From positions 1,898,001 through 1,962,000 of the forward strand of contig CANJKZ010001112.1 in the NCBI GenBank assembly GCA_947471745.1: a stretch of DNA of 64,000 nt, written 5' to 3'. The notes under the pieces are model-generated. The model was not told where the DNA came from, made no database searches, and saw only the letters and a list, made by a program, of their open reading frames with translations. The position numbers and the translations under genes are program-made. The DNA comes from Closterium sp. Naga37s-1. Its lineage: Eukaryota > Streptophyta > Zygnematophyceae > Desmidiales > Closteriaceae. Shown here in pieces: positions 40,963 to 51,880 of this stretch (position 1 is the stretch's first letter; every line of letters starts with the position of its first letter).

Positions 40963-42228
40963 ATGGAAGAAGAGTCAGAGGAGCAGGAGGTGACTTACGA
41001 ACTCTTCGGCGAAGTAGCAGAGCTACCAGGACCTACCGAGGAAGCAGAGCCACCAGTCCAAGGACCACAAGAAATTGAGGTCATCGGAGCCGAGTTCAGC
41101 TATTACCGCATCCCCATGAAGGGCCTTCCAGTTCGCGACTGGCCAAATCAGTGCCTTTTCGTCACTGGAGACCAAGTTGACACCGGCGACACCGATGACA
41201 TCATCAGCATCCTGCACGCACTTCTGGAAAGGAAGGCAATTCGCGCGTTCGTCACCGATGCTGACGACGCCGCCGATACCGGACCTGAAGGGGAGGCAAA
41301 CGATGAAGCATCAAGACAGAAGTATTATCAGAAAACAGTGGGTTACCGTGCGGAACCGGAAACATGGCATCACCGGCTCGGGCATCCCTCGCATACAACT
41401 CTCAAGAACTCTCTGAAGGCAGGAGTTCTCGACAACGAAGCCCTGCTTCTCCCACGAGGAGGATTCCTCACCGCAGACTCCGCTGACCCGTCCTGCACCG
41501 TGTGCCCCACCGCGTCGCTCGCTCATAAGCCCTTCCCCGACATGCCGCCCGGCTACGAACGATACAAGCCGCACGACAAGGTTTACAGCGACTTCATGTG
41601 CCTGACGCATGAGGGTCTTGACGGCGAACTCTACACACTGACCTTCATCGACGCGAGCACTCGCCACGTCTGGGCTGTCAACACGGACTGCAGGTCGCTC
41701 GCCTTTGAATGCTTCATCTCGTGGATGAAGCGAGCTGAACGGCAATCGGGACTTAAACTAAAGAGCTGGCAGACGGACGGAGCTCTGGAGTTCTTCTCAG
41801 ACGAGTTCAACGAGCTCTTCCGGAAGAAAGGGATTGAACACCTGGTGTCCCTGCCCTACGCTCACGAGCAGCAAGGAGTAGCAGAACGGACAAACAGGAG
41901 CCTCGCCACAAGGATGAGGGCCCTGATGAAGCAGTCGGCCATCCCAACGTGCTACTGGCCGTTTGCCATGAACCATGCAGTCCGACTGCACAACTTGCTG
42001 TCTTCCCGAAGTCTCGAGAACAACAACTCCCCTCATCGAGCGTGGACGGGCAAAAAGGCGGACACTCGCTTGCTCCGGGTCTTTGGATGCATGGTACAGT
42101 ACAGGCCACATACAGCTCGGACCGGAAAATTTACTGACCGAGCTCGCTGGGGCATCCACCTCGGGATCGAAAAGGAATACAAGGCGTGGATCGTGCTGGA
42201 CTACGCGACACACGAAGTGAAGAAATAA
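40963..42228 (+). pseudogene. copia-2 integrase
   Basis: It follows in a different frame after a gap with stops. It has the pre-integrase motif WHHRLGHPSHTTLKNSL with the two cysteines TVCPTAS-like, and the catalytic residues Asp (VYSDFMCL), Asp (WQTDGALEFF) and Glu (QQGVAERTNRSL). The frame ends at TAA 42,226-42,228, but the next codons continue the same protein in frame, so this is a single nonsense change. Confidence 0.9.
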
Positions 42229-44280
42229 CGTGACTGCATCTTCTACAAAAAGTTGACTCTGCCACCGTTCAACGAACACCGCGCAGCTGACACAGCACCA
42301 GAAAGGGTTTTCGAGGGACACCGCAGCTTCGCAACTCCACACGATGAAGCTGACCTGGCGGAAGATGAGGCTGCAGCACACGTCACTCAGTTTGACAGCG
42401 CACCCAACATCCCCCTTACAAGCCCATTCCAGACTCCAACCTTCGTTCCGCTACACCAAACTGATCCCGACGATACAACTCGCCAAGCCCACGACTACAA
42501 CAGCGTCGCCCGTCACTCACCCGATGCCACGTTACCACAGCCCAACACCTCGCAAGACACAATCCGCCCCGGTAACGAAAGCGACGACGACGTGGTCGAA
42601 GTAACCAGCTTCCACGACTATGATCGCCTGCACTACGAAAAGACCAACGAAACTGGTCTGCGCATCCTTGGGCTCGCCGTCGCTGTTCGCCACTCCTCCC
42701 CCAAGGAACCCACCACTGTTCGCCAGGCTCTCTCCGGCCCCGATAGTGAGAAGTGGAAAGCAGCCATGGCCAAGGAGGTCGCGTCGCTCAAGACTCGTGG
42801 CACCTGGAAGCTGGTTCCCCGGACATCTGCGAAGGGGAGAAAGATTCTCAGCGGCAAATGGGTGTTCCGCATCAAGACGCTGGCGGACGGCTCCATCGAC
42901 AAATACAAGGCGCGATGGGTGGTCCGCGACTTCGAGCAAACGCACATGGTGGATTTCGATCTCACCTACGCACCAGTCGGACGGCACACCTCAGTGCGGA
43001 TTCTCATCTGCATCACGGCCATCAAGCAGCGCCCACTCCGTCAAATCGACGTCGGCAGCGCATTCTTGTACGCCCCGGTCGACGCAATTATCTTCGTCGA
43101 GCAGCCGCATGCCTTCGAAGAGACCGACGGCGTCGTCTGCCTGCTCCAGAAATCCCTTTACGGGATTAAGCAAGCACCGCGCCTCTGGCAGCAGTACCTC
43201 CACACGGTGCTAACAAAAATCGGTTTCCAACAGCTGCCCCACGACCTCGGAATGTACCGGAAGCAGTCACGCGGCAAGTTCATTCTCCTCGTCGCCTACG
43301 TCGACGACCTCCTCTACACCGGTGACGACACAGAGCTACTGGACCAATTCGAGGCAGACATCAAGGCGCAGCTGGAAGTCACCATCAACCACGACGTTAC
43401 TCAATTCCTGGGTCTCAACATCACCCAGTCTGCCACCTCCATTCATCTCTCCGCCGCCAAGTACGCCGAAACTCTCGCGAAGAAATTCGGCATCGCACCA
43501 ATCAACCTCTCCACCCCGTTTCGCACTCCTCCTCCTCACCACGAACCAGACACCACGCCTCTGTCTCCTGAGGATCATCGGCTCTATCAGCAGCAGCTCG
43601 GGTGCCTTCTATTTGCCGCCATCACGTGCCGGCCCGATCTCTCCTACGTCGCAAGCCAGCTCGCTCAATACATGAAGCGACCTGATGGGGAGAATCTACA
43701 GGACCTGCGCCGCGCACTTCAATACTTCATCTCCACTCCCGACGTCGGCCTCACCTACGCAGCTAACTTAACGGCTACCCTGCAGCTACACGGCTACGTA
43801 GACGCTGACCACGCAGAAGACATTGACAACAGACGCTCCCGCACAGGATTTCTTTTCCAACTTCAACCTGCCGGACTCATCTCATGGAACTCTCAGAAGC
43901 AGGAACTCATTGCTCTTTTGTCAGCCGAAGCAGAATTCATCGCCGCCAGCGCAGCTGTTCACGAAGGACTGTACCTAATGGAACTTCTGCAGGAAGCGAA
44001 AGTGACGATGAACGGGCATTTCACGTTACTCTGCGACAACCAAAGCGCGATCAAGATCGCAAACAAGCCCGGCTTCGTGAACCGCACGAAACACATCGCC
44101 CTTCGTTACTTCTTCGTCAAGGACGAAATCGACAAGGGCAAAGTCAAGCTCACGTACTGCCCAACTGGCGACATGGCAGCCGACTTTCTGACAAAGAAAC
44201 TGCCACGTCAACAGTTCCAGCACTGCGCCAACCTTTGCGGGATCACCAAGAAGTCCCACGTGGCCCACCTTCAGGAATGA
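42229..44280 (+). pseudogene. copia-2 reverse transcriptase and RNase H
   Basis: This is the in-frame continuation after the stop. It carries LSGKWVFRIKTLADGS, RQIDVGSAFLYAPVD, KSLYGIKQAPRLWQQYL and the active site VAYVDDLLYTGDD (43,300). RNase H has LHGYVDADHAEDIDNRRS, LLSAEAEFIAAS and LCDNQSAIKIA. It ends MAADFLTKKLPRQQF and GITKK, as usual for copia. Catalytic residues appear intact. No start codon is needed in the parent element because it is part of a polyprotein. Confidence 0.93.
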
Positions 44281-44287
44281 AGGGGAG
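44277..44287 (+). other. Polypurine tract of copia-2
   Basis: TGAAGGGGAG overlaps the stop codon and directly precedes the LTR start TGTTGGAATAACC. Confidence 0.8.
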
Positions 44288-44720
44288 TGTTGGAATAACC
44301 GAAAGGTTATTATAAACATTCCCGACGGTTTCCACTCTCGCGTCACTTCATAACGAAGTGTGCGACTCTACTAGTACCGCAATAGCTCATATAGAGCACG
44401 CGGAAGTCCAAGGGTCACCCGAAGGTCAACGGTCGAAGTCAGTCAACAGTCGTGACCCTTGACTACCCGGTAACCGCACAAGGCAGTTGCGAAGTGCAAC
44501 ATGGTAACTGTCTAGAATGGCAATAGTCGTGGGTTACTGTAGCAATGCAATTCAGTTAATAAGGGAATGTACCCCTCAGAGTACATGGCTAGCTAGGAAT
44601 GCTATTTATACCCTTGTACTCCTATCTTATAATCATCTTGTTCTCTTTCAATTTATTAACAAGGTCATTAATGAGACTTCAAAGTTCTCCTTTACACTTG
44701 GCAACTTTATCCTATCCACT
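44288..44720 (+). repeat. 3' LTR of copia-2 (end approximate)
   Basis: Starts TGTTGGAATAACC. Hairpins AATAACC/GGTTATT (44,294-44,311) and CACTTC/GAAGTG (near 44,345) occur early. A TATA-like GCTATTTATACCC lies near 44,600, followed by CTTGTACTCC as in many plant copia LTRs. Without a 5' LTR the right end cannot be fixed; it lies between about 44,690 and 44,760. Confidence 0.75.
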
Positions 44721-44759
44721 TCGATCCTTCAGTTATATCAGCATGATATATTGTGTAAG

Positions 44760-45590
44760 ATATGATAAATGATAATTGCATGCCTTGATATGAATAATGT
44801 TTACGTATTTACAATCCATCTATATTTATAATGATAAAGATGCGTGAAAGCTAACGACCCAAAAACTATGCTACCGCATCCCCCGCCTAGCATATCGGGG
44901 AGCTGATAGCATAATATTTGAACAATGAGCAGTCACATGAAGCAACACAATCTGTAAACTCTAAAAAGATGGTCAACCCTATCATCTCCAGTTCAAATGG
45001 GCTCCCAATAGGCGCGCCAATGAACCTTTGGGTAAAAATGATTGAGCCGATTCAACTTTTGAAAACCCACAGACATGCATTGTTAATGAAATAATGGATG
45101 AATGCACACTCACACAAGCAAACACATTCACAACAACCAAATGCATGCACAACAAAAAACCCAGCCGGAAACCCACGATAATATATAAAACATGCAAAAC
45201 AAAGTAAAAATGACAATGTGGTAAATCCTATAAGTGATAACTACAAATTCTCCAGATTGAACTCGTTTTCCTGATCAGCAAGATTTTTGAGAGAAAAAAA
45301 AAAAAAAAAAGGAGAAAAGGAGATCATCGAAAAGTGGTAAACATGAATAATCAGAATACAAAACTACGGATGATGGAAAGGCAAGGCAAGGTAGGGCACA
45401 TCAAACAAAGCAGAAAACAGAAGCATAAAACGGAAGCATAAAACCAAAGCATGAAACGGAAGCAGAAAACAGAAGCAACAAACTTAAGCAGTAAACCCAA
45501 TGAAGGAAGGAGGGAAGGAAGTATGGAAGGTAGGAAGGAAGGAATGAAGAGCGAGAGCGAGAGCCAGAGCGAGAGCAAGAGAACGAGAGA
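44760..45590. other. AT-rich stretch without recognised gene
   Basis: Scattered short frames only. There is an A-run at 45,293-45,311. From 45,400, (A)GCA-GAAA(C)-rich purine repeats lead into GGAAGGAA and GAGCGAGAGCCAGAGC sequence before the (GA)n tract. Nothing else was recognised. Confidence 0.5.
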
Positions 45591-45599
45591 GAGAGAAGA

Positions 45600-45674
<75 letters not shown>
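45591..45674. repeat. (GA)n tract 5' of LINE-1
   Basis: Nearly pure GA dinucleotides, ended by GATGGCTTGG, the first base group of the LINE-1 5' unit. This is one of several (GA)n tracts bordering each LINE in the array. Confidence 0.95.
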
Positions 45675-45677
<3 letters not shown>

Positions 45678-45834
45678 TTGGGGCTAGTCCTTAGCCGTTT
45701 TTTCTCCCCCTCCTGCCTAGTCCTTAGTCGTTTCCAGGGCTGTTTTCCTAGTATAAAGCACCTAGTGAGGAATCCTTTGAGCTCATTCTTCACTGGTGAG
45801 TTCAGTTTACTCCCCAAAAACCGGCGGTTCGTTC

Positions 45835-45866
<32 letters not shown>

Positions 45867-46018
45867 TTGGGGCTAGTCCTTAGCCGTTTTTTCTCCCCCT
45901 CCTGCCTAGTCCTTAGTCCTTAGTCGTTTCCAGGGCTGTTTTCCTAGTATAAAGCACCTAGTGAGGAGTCCTTTGAGCTCATTCTTCACTGGTGAGTTCA
46001 GTTTACTCCCCAAAAACC
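45672..46018 (+). promoter_or_regulatory. Two tandem 5' units of LINE-1 with TATA-like boxes
   Basis: The phrase ATGGCTTGGGGCTAGTCCTT begins at 45,673 and 45,862. Each unit carries CCTAGTATAAAGCACC (TATA at 45,752 and 45,948), then CATTCTTCACTGGTGAGTTC about 35 bases later, and ends CTCCCCAAAAACC. Between the two lies CGGTTCGTTCGA plus a 25-base (GA)n run. The second unit has a 7-base extra copy of TCCTTAG. They resemble promoter monomers of other LINEs, each preceded by GA repeats. Confidence 0.7.
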
Positions 46019-46105
46019 TCCTGGCATATCAACATGGGGCAGTACAACATGCAGGCATAGAACAACAACGGCTACAACAACACCCCCGGGCGTGAGAACA
46101 CCGCC

Positions 46106-47344
46106 ATGGGGAAGCCCAAACCCAGACCTGCTGCTAAGGGGGCTAGCAAGGGGAAGGCTTCTGCTACTCAACGAGGATCCAACACAGCCTCCCGTCCAGC
46201 CAGCGTAGGACGGACGCGGCTGCTGCTACAAGGTCGAGCGGATCCTCCCGGGCAGAATCAGCAAGCCGTGCCAACGCCCCAGGGCCGGGCCCGAGGGCGG
46301 CCCCAGGGGAACCGGGCACAAATCCAATCAGGGGGAGGTAATGCTGCAACTCCTCCGCTACCGCCACTGCCGCTGACTGCTCCGCCTGCTGCATCGCCTC
46401 GATCCGCACCTCCTGCTGCACCAGGGTCACGTGAAGCTGGTCGAGCACGTACGACAGGAGCGTCATGCACGTCCCAACGTGCATCACGCGCTGCTCGACG
46501 CGAGTTGGGGGCTCACCAGGAACCACGGCAGGGGGAGGAGGCTGGGCGGGAGGCGTCACTGGCTCCCACGGACGCGGCACGGGGGGGCTGCCATACAGGC
46601 CCTGATGGAACGATGGAGGGGCTGGTTCTGGCTGAGGGCCTGGAGCATGCAGGCGAGGTGACGGTGGAACGTGGGGCATTGAGGGACGTGGCGGCTGCGG
46701 CTGGAGGGGCAGGGGGAAACGACATATCGGGGACTGAGCTGGTGGCTGCTGCGGCACCCAGTTTGGCGGCTGCAATGGTGCCTGAGGCTGCTCCTGCTGC
46801 TGCTGCGTCTGCAGCGGCGACGGCGGCGGGCCTGGTGCCTGCTGGCGTTTCTGCCGCTGCCTTTGGCGGCGGCTCAACTTCACCCTCTGCCATCCCACGG
46901 GTTGCACAGCCGGGGGCTGAGGAGCCAAGTCCGGGCGCGGATAAGGAACAGACCGCGGAGGTGGTGTTGTCCGCGTCGCCGGCACCTGTAACTGCGGCTG
47001 TGCTGGCGGCGGCGATGTCTGCTGCGACTGGGGAGCAGGGCGGAGCCCCGTCGGCGGAAGACGTGATGACTGCGTGGCCGCGAACAGGCAGGAGTGCGCC
47101 CAGGCGGAGGGTGAGTTTCCAGGACACGCACACGACGATTCTTCCGGCGCGGCACAGGCGAAGTCGAAGAAGAAGTTGCGCGCCCAGCCAGCGCCGAGAC
47201 GGCCCGGAGCAGGGCTGGGACCTGGCTCCCCGGGACCCCTCCTGGGCTGGCTTCTGCAAGGGCAACCGCCATCAGAGCGAGCGCGTCGGTCGTCATCTGC
47301 GCATACGCAAGAGGCAAGGGGGGTCTCCGGACTCAATGAGGTAG
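46106..47344 (+). CDS. LINE-1 ORF1 (Ala/Gly/Pro/Arg-rich)
   Basis: I chose the ATG at 46,106 because CCGCCATGGG is an ideal eukaryotic start context, about 120 bases after the second TATA-like unit. The 412-codon frame is Ala/Gly/Pro/Arg-rich without recognised domains, as expected for a disordered nucleic-acid-binding ORF1. The frame that leads into the reverse transcriptase is a different one, open from before 47,074. The two overlap by 271 bases, so either one indel has split ORF1 or a frameshift joins them. A 390-codon antisense ORF covers most of it. Confidence 0.45.
   Translation: MGKPKPRPAAKGASKGKASATQRGSNTASRPASVGRTRLLLQGRADPPGQNQQAVPTPQGRARGRPQGNRAQIQSGGGNAATPPLPPLPLTAPPAASPRSAPPAAPGSREAGRARTTGASCTSQRASRAARRELGAHQEPRQGEEAGREASLAPTDAARGGCHTGPDGTMEGLVLAEGLEHAGEVTVERGALRDVAAAAGGAGGNDISGTELVAAAAPSLAAAMVPEAAPAAAASAAATAAGLVPAGVSAAAFGGGSTSPSAIPRVAQPGAEEPSPGADKEQTAEVVLSASPAPVTAAVLAAAMSAATGEQGGAPSAEDVMTAWPRTGRSAPRRRVSFQDTHTTILPARHRRSRRRSCAPSQRRDGPEQGWDLAPRDPSWAGFCKGNRHQSERVGRHLRIRKRQGGSPDSMR
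46164..47336 (-). CDS. Antisense ORF opposite LINE-1 ORF1, 390 codons
   Basis: The ORF is open on the minus strand from 47,336 to 46,164. The first two thirds are Pro/Gln-rich. The last 110 residues look helical and ordered (RVMHVGTCMTLLSYVLDQLH; EDPLDLVAAAASVLRWLDGR). LINE-2 has an ORF in the same place, same relative phase and with a similar C-terminal motif (DLIGATTVVVREL). No antisense promoter is evident. It may be real or a by-product of GC-rich codon use in the sense frame. Confidence 0.3.
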   Translation of the reverse strand: MSPETPLASCVCADDDRRARSDGGCPCRSQPRRGPGEPGPSPAPGRLGAGWARNFFFDFACAAPEESSCACPGNSPSAWAHSCLFAATQSSRLPPTGLRPAPQSQQTSPPPAQPQLQVPATRTTPPPRSVPYPRPDLAPQPPAVQPVGWQRVKLSRRQRQRQKRQQAPGPPPSPLQTQQQQEQPQAPLQPPNWVPQQPPAQSPICRFPLPLQPQPPRPSMPHVPPSPRLHAPGPQPEPAPPSFHQGLYGSPPVPRPWEPVTPPAQPPPPAVVPGEPPTRVEQRVMHVGTCMTLLSYVLDQLHVTLVQQEVRIEAMQQAEQSAAVAVAEELQHYLPLIGFVPGSPGAALGPGPGALARLADSAREDPLDLVAAAASVLRWLDGRLCWILVE

Positions 47345-47976
47345 CACATGGGATGACAGCAACCCACCAAGCAGATCAGCCGGCCTCTAACCAGGACAAT
47401 GGAGCAGGCGCCCACTTACCGCCAAGCCCTGCTGCCCCAGCCGCAGAAGGCGTTGCCACTCATCGCTCGGCTCGACTGGGCACTGTCACGTGGGGCCCTC
47501 CAAGGGGAGGCCGTACGCCGTGGATGCCGGCGGGGAGAGCGGGACTGGAGGCCACGGCTCGATCGGCGCCGGCGGCAGGCCGGGGTTTACGCGGTATGGG
47601 CCGCGGAAGGCGAGGGGGAGGGCGCGGGAGTGTCGCTCATCAAGGGGGAGCGGAGATCCAACCCCGAACAGGCCCGTGGCGGGAACGTCACAACCGTCCA
47701 GAGGTTTCGGAGGCTGCGGCCAATGGGGACGAAGCCGGCTCTGCTGAGGAGAACGGGGATCCAGATTTTATGTGTGGAGAGGAGCCAGGCCCAGAGTCGG
47801 AAGAGGTTTCGCTGGACAACGAGGAGGAAGTGGGAAGAGGGCGGAATCGAGCGAGAGGCACAGGGGAGGGAGCGGACGGAGAAACATCCCATGCTGTGGG
47901 AGGGTCGGTCCCAGCCGCAGCGGTCGCCAACGAGGTGAAATCTCCTGCCACCCTGGCAGAGGACGACGCCATCTGA
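47074..47976 (+). pseudogene. LINE-1 ORF1 C-terminal / linker region with RG box
   Basis: This frame is the one used by the reverse transcriptase, separated from it by TGA at 47,974-47,976. It contains a Gly/Arg box (GRGLRGMGRGRRGGGRG) followed by an acidic stretch with ENGDPDFMCGEEPGPESEE. LINE-2 has the same succession: a GGRGG box, then EEARDPTFIPVVVEE. The RG box is typical of RNA-binding regions. The given start is not a proven initiation site. Confidence 0.6.
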
Positions 47977-50106
47977 CAGATAGCTGGCACGTGGACCATG
48001 GACCTTCTCCAACGAATGGACCAACCGTTCCTAGTCAGACGGCTACCACCCCAGGTGTTAGACAAATACTGCCTGTGCCTCCTCGCGCCACTCCTACGGC
48101 TGTCATCAAACCCAGAATGCCCAGGTGCATGGGCGATCCTGCTATACCTCTCGAGGCTGACGCTGCGTCCACCACCAGAGCCAGTCACTGGCAGCCGATG
48201 GGCATCAATTGAGGCTCGGCTGCATCAGTTCCAGTTAGGAGATTGGGAGGGGTTGTTCGAAGCTGCTTGCACCATCCCCGACACAGGTGCTCCGCTTAGA
48301 CACCAAAATGACGACGAAGGGGTTTGCACGAGGGCAGAGGGTTTGGTTAAAAAAGGCAACATTTCGAAAGCAGTTGCAGCGTTACGCACCAGCCCTCTCG
48401 CCGAGCCGAATTTGGCGACGTTGACTGCCCTGAGAGCGAAACACCCGTCCTCTCGCACCCCAACGCCAGCCTGGGTTACCGGGATCACTGACTCTGAGCT
48501 CAGAATCCCACTAGAAGCTCTTCGCGAGATTCTCGCGAAGTGCCCGAATGGGGTGGGAGCGGGGCCTTCAGGCTGCTGTTTCGAACACCTGAGAGACCCA
48601 GCCCTAGCGAGTGAGGAGATCCTTCTGCTCCTCGCAAACGTGGTTACTCGCCTCGCCACTTCCTTCCAGAGCCAAAAAGTCCGGGACCTTCTACTCCCCT
48701 CCCGGCTCATAGCATTAGGGAAGCCCGGGGGAGGAGTTAGACCGATCGCAATATGCGAGGCTTTACTACGCGTGGTAGCAAAGGCGGCGCTACACAGTTT
48801 AGGCCCGAAAATCCGAGAGTTCTTCCTCCCCGTTCAGTTCGGCGTAGCGGTCCCTGGGGGCGCGGAGTGTATTATCCACACGGTTCGCTCCCTACTCCGA
48901 GATGACGAGACCCGCATAGCTCTACAGCTGGATGTGGAGAACGCTTTCAACAGCGTAGAACGCACGTCATTTCTAGCCGCCCTTCAGTGGTCCAGCCTCA
49001 ACCCGCTGCTCCCGCTCGTTAGGAACCTCTACGATGGCCCCTCGCGGCTTTTAGTGGACCCCCGCCTGGAAGTGGAGCACATCCAAAGCTCCAGGGGTGT
49101 TCGCCAAAGGGACCCGCTGGGACCTCTTCTTTTTGCAGCGGCGATCCAGCCTATTCTGCTCGGCGTGGCTTCAACTGTTCCGGAGGTGGCAATAGTGGCA
49201 TATGCCGATGATATCACAATCGTGGGGCCCCGCGAAGCAGCGTGCGTCGCTTTCAACACGGTCGTTGCGGAGCTGGCTTCGTGTGGTTTGCGGTGCAACC
49301 TGGCAAAGTCTGCGGCATGGTGCGCAGTGCGGGAGGAAGGAGGGGACGGCTTGCCACACGGCCTGCCCATCCACCCAGGTGGTTTGAAGGTGCTGGGCAG
49401 CCCGGTTGGCAGCGATGCTTTCTGCACCGACCAGGTCCGGGCGGCGCTTGCGGAGGCAGCTGCGCCGCTACCCCTCGTCGCCCAGCTCAATCCGCAGCAC
49501 GCCCTACTCATGATATCGCGGAGCATTTCCCGCCGCATCTCGTACTTACTTCGCACAACACCGGCGGAGGCACTGGCCCGTACGGAGTGGAGGGAATGGA
49601 GCGAGGCATTGGTGGGAGCAGGTCTCACGGCGTCGAAGCTACAGATCCCGCCGAGCGAGCTAGAGCAAAGCCTGTTGTGGCGCCAGGCAACGCTCCCGGT
49701 TCGGCTGGGGGGCCTGGGAATCATTGATCCCATTTCCGAGGCCCCAGCCGCGTACCTAGCCTCAATTGCAGCAGCGCACCTTCTACTGCAGCAGCTGAAC
49801 CTGCCGCCAGACTACCTACTCCACAGGGCCGGGGATCTTCTTTCCCCGACATGGACCCCACCTCCCCCCCGGGTGAACCCGCTGTCCCCGCTCGAGGCAA
49901 GGCTCCCAGCACAGGCCGCGGCGGTGCTACACAGCTACAGAGAGAACCCCAGGGGTATGGGCAACCTGCAGCTGGGGCTCTCCAAAGCCATCAATCACAC
50001 GCGGGCGGAGGAGCTACTGGCAGATACGGTAACTGATAGGCCGGGGGTGGACCGGGGCCATGCCATTCGGCTCATCAGCCTGAAAGGAGTGGGAGCAGGC
50101 GACTGA
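47977..50106 (+). pseudogene. LINE-1 reverse transcriptase
   Basis: This is the in-frame continuation after TGA 47,974. The N-terminal helical region (CLLAPLLRL...LLYLSRLTLRPP) is shared with LINE-2. Reverse transcriptase motifs follow in order: KCPNGVGAGPSG and FEHLRD, PSRLIALGKPGGGVRPIAI, ALQLDVENAFNSVERTSF, GVRQRDPLGPLLFAA, the active site VAYADDITIVG (49,201), and LRCNLAKSAAW. The thumb-like region continues to a TGA at 50,104-50,106, at the place where LINE-2 has Trp, which suggests a TGG to TGA change. The enzyme would copy element RNA at the nicked target. Confidence 0.92.
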
Positions 50107-50910
50107 CTCCATGCAGTGCCCACGAGGGCTGACCTCTCAATATCCCCTGGTCAGTTCTCCATGGCACTAGGCTTGCGCCTTGGCATGGAACTACCAGTGG
50201 CGGAGGTCTGCCCCTGCAAGCGGTCCAACTCCAAGATAGCTGACAAGAGTCTGCCCAACCACCTGCTACGGTGTGCCGATGGTGGGGATGCTGTGCGCAC
50301 CCACAATGCACTGACCTTCGCTGCTCTTCGCATGGCACAGGAAGCCGGGTACAAAACCTTTCACGAGACGACCGCTTTCTCTCCCCCAGTCCAGAACAAG
50401 CGTGCTGACCTAGCCGTCAGGGACCAAGAGTCGGGAGAGACTTGGGCGACGGACGTGACGGTGACTGACCCGGTCCTGCATAGGAGGGACGTGAGGGCGC
50501 GGAAGCCGCCGGGGTGGGCAGCGGAGGAGGCATCGCAGGCCAAGCACAGGCTCTACGAGGGGCGGCCTGGCTATGTGGGCTTCTTCGGCTTGGCGGTTGA
50601 GACCTACGGGGCGTTGGCGACTGACACTCAACAGTTCCTTCGTATGTTGGCTACCTATGCGGCAAAGAAGAAGTACCGCCAGGGGCGCCTCACCACCACC
50701 GCTGCCCGCCTCAACGCACACTACAGGCAGCGGTGGTCGGTGATGCTCCAACGTAGCCAGGCGACATCCCTCCTCTCCAAGTCTAACCGGGCAGCGGAAG
50801 CGGCATTCCCTCAGGCTGCAGCGGACCCTTGGGCGCCCCGCCTGGGAGACCTCTGGCAGATGCAGGTGGACGAGTATGAGGAGCGCCAGGCACCAGCTAG
50901 AGCGGCTTAG
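50107..50910 (+). pseudogene. LINE-1 C-terminal zinc knuckle and restriction-like endonuclease domain
   Basis: Same frame as the reverse transcriptase, after a stop. A Cys-x-Cys...His-x3-Cys knuckle (CPCKRSN...LPNHLLRC) is followed by RTHNALTFAALRMAQ, then a probable PD-(D/E)xK-like core: KRADLAVRDQESGETWATDV and TVTDP, with Lys further on in a helix (EEASQAKHRLY). LINE-2 and LINE-3 share it. This domain type nicks the target DNA in R2-like elements. The catalytic assignment is by motif only. The frame ends at TAG 50,908-50,910. Confidence 0.75.
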
Positions 50911-51327
50911 AGGGCTGGGGAGGAAGGAACTCGGTGGCAGGGGGGCGGCTGGGGGGCAGCAGGGGTGGGATACAGGGGCGTGGTGAGGGTCAGGAAGAGG
51001 AATACAGAGTTGGGGAGGCTTCAGTGGGGGCAGGGAGAACGGAAGGTGTCTCAGGGAAGTTGCGAGGAAGCTGCTGGGTGAAGGAGGATAAGGGGTGGTC
51101 CTATGGTATGGGAGGAACAAGGGATAGGCGGATTGTGGGGTTCTCGGGGACTTGTGCTGCGGTGGACCGGGCTGCTCTGAGAGCTAGGTGATCGGTGTGC
51201 TTTGGCTGGATGGGCTTGCTCGGTTTGTTTGTTAGTTCTGTTTTCCTGGCTGCTTCCATGTTTAGTCACGCTAGTTACCACCATTTGCCATGCCTGTACC
51301 TTTGTGACCCATATCAATACATGACTG

Positions 51328-51329
<2 letters not shown>
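50911..51329 (+). other. LINE-1 3' UTR
   Basis: G-rich start, then mixed sequence ending CCATATCAATACATGACTGCTT directly before (GA)n. The last bases match the ends of LINE-2 (CTATCAATACAAAGGACCGTT) and LINE-3 (TATTAATACAAGGACCGTTC), indicating a conserved 3' end recognised in target-primed synthesis. Confidence 0.75.
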
Positions 51330-51369
<40 letters not shown>

Positions 51370-51575
51370 AGAGAGAACGAGAGAGAGATAACAAGAGAGA
51401 GACTGAGCGAGAGAGAACGAGAGATAAAACGAGAGAGAGAGGACGAGAGAGAGAGAACGAGAGAGAGAGAGAGAGAGAGCGCTAGAGAGAAAGAGAGAGA
51501 GAGAACGAGAGAGAGAGAACGCGAGAGAGAGAGAACGAGAGAGAGAGAACGAGAGAGAGAGAACGAGAGAGAGAG

Positions 51576-51618
<43 letters not shown>

Positions 51619-51716
51619 GAGAGAGAAAACGCGAGAGAGAGAACGGGAGAGAGAGAACGAGAGAGAGAGAGACAGTACAAGAGAGAGAGAGAACGAGAGA
51701 ACGAGAGAGAAAAAAC

Positions 51717-51747
<31 letters not shown>

Positions 51748-51798
51748 GGAGAGAACGAGAGAGAAAAACGAGAGAGAAAGAGAACGAAAGAGAAAAAC

Positions 51799-51878
<80 letters not shown>
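51330..51878. repeat. Long GA-rich tract between LINE-1 and LINE-2
   Basis: About 550 bases of (GA)n with frequent GAACGAGAGAG interruptions. Pure GA lies at both ends and the more mutated part in the middle, suggesting an older tract extended on both sides. ORFs here (Arg-Glu or Leu-Ser repeats) are artefacts. Confidence 0.95.

Positions 51879-51880
<2 letters not shown>

Larger units (their letters stand above)
39806..44720 (+). mobile_element. Second Ty1/copia retrotransposon (copia-2), 5'-truncated and broken
   Basis: From the Gag zinc knuckle (39,819) through protease, integrase, reverse transcriptase and RNase H to a polypurine tract and 3' LTR start at 44,288. No 5' LTR, primer site or Gag N terminus is seen. 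Codon use and sequence differ clearly from copia-1, so it is another lineage. It has a frameshift plus stop near 40,902-40,938 and one in-frame stop at 42,226. Confidence 0.9.
45672..51332 (+). mobile_element. LINE-1: RLE-type non-LTR retrotransposon
   Basis: It consists of two 5' units with TATA-like boxes (45,672-46,018), ORF1 (46,106), an RG-rich region, reverse transcriptase with YADD at 49,201, a C-terminal zinc-knuckle/endonuclease-like domain to 50,910, and a 3' UTR ending ATATCAATACATGACTGCTT directly before (GA)n. There are no LTRs and no apurinic-type endonuclease upstream. It has two in-frame stops (47,974 and 50,104) and a frame change in ORF1. The layout, with one long product and a C-terminal restriction-like endonuclease, is that of the R2/NeSL-type elements known in algae and animals; exact clade not determined. 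Confidence 0.85.
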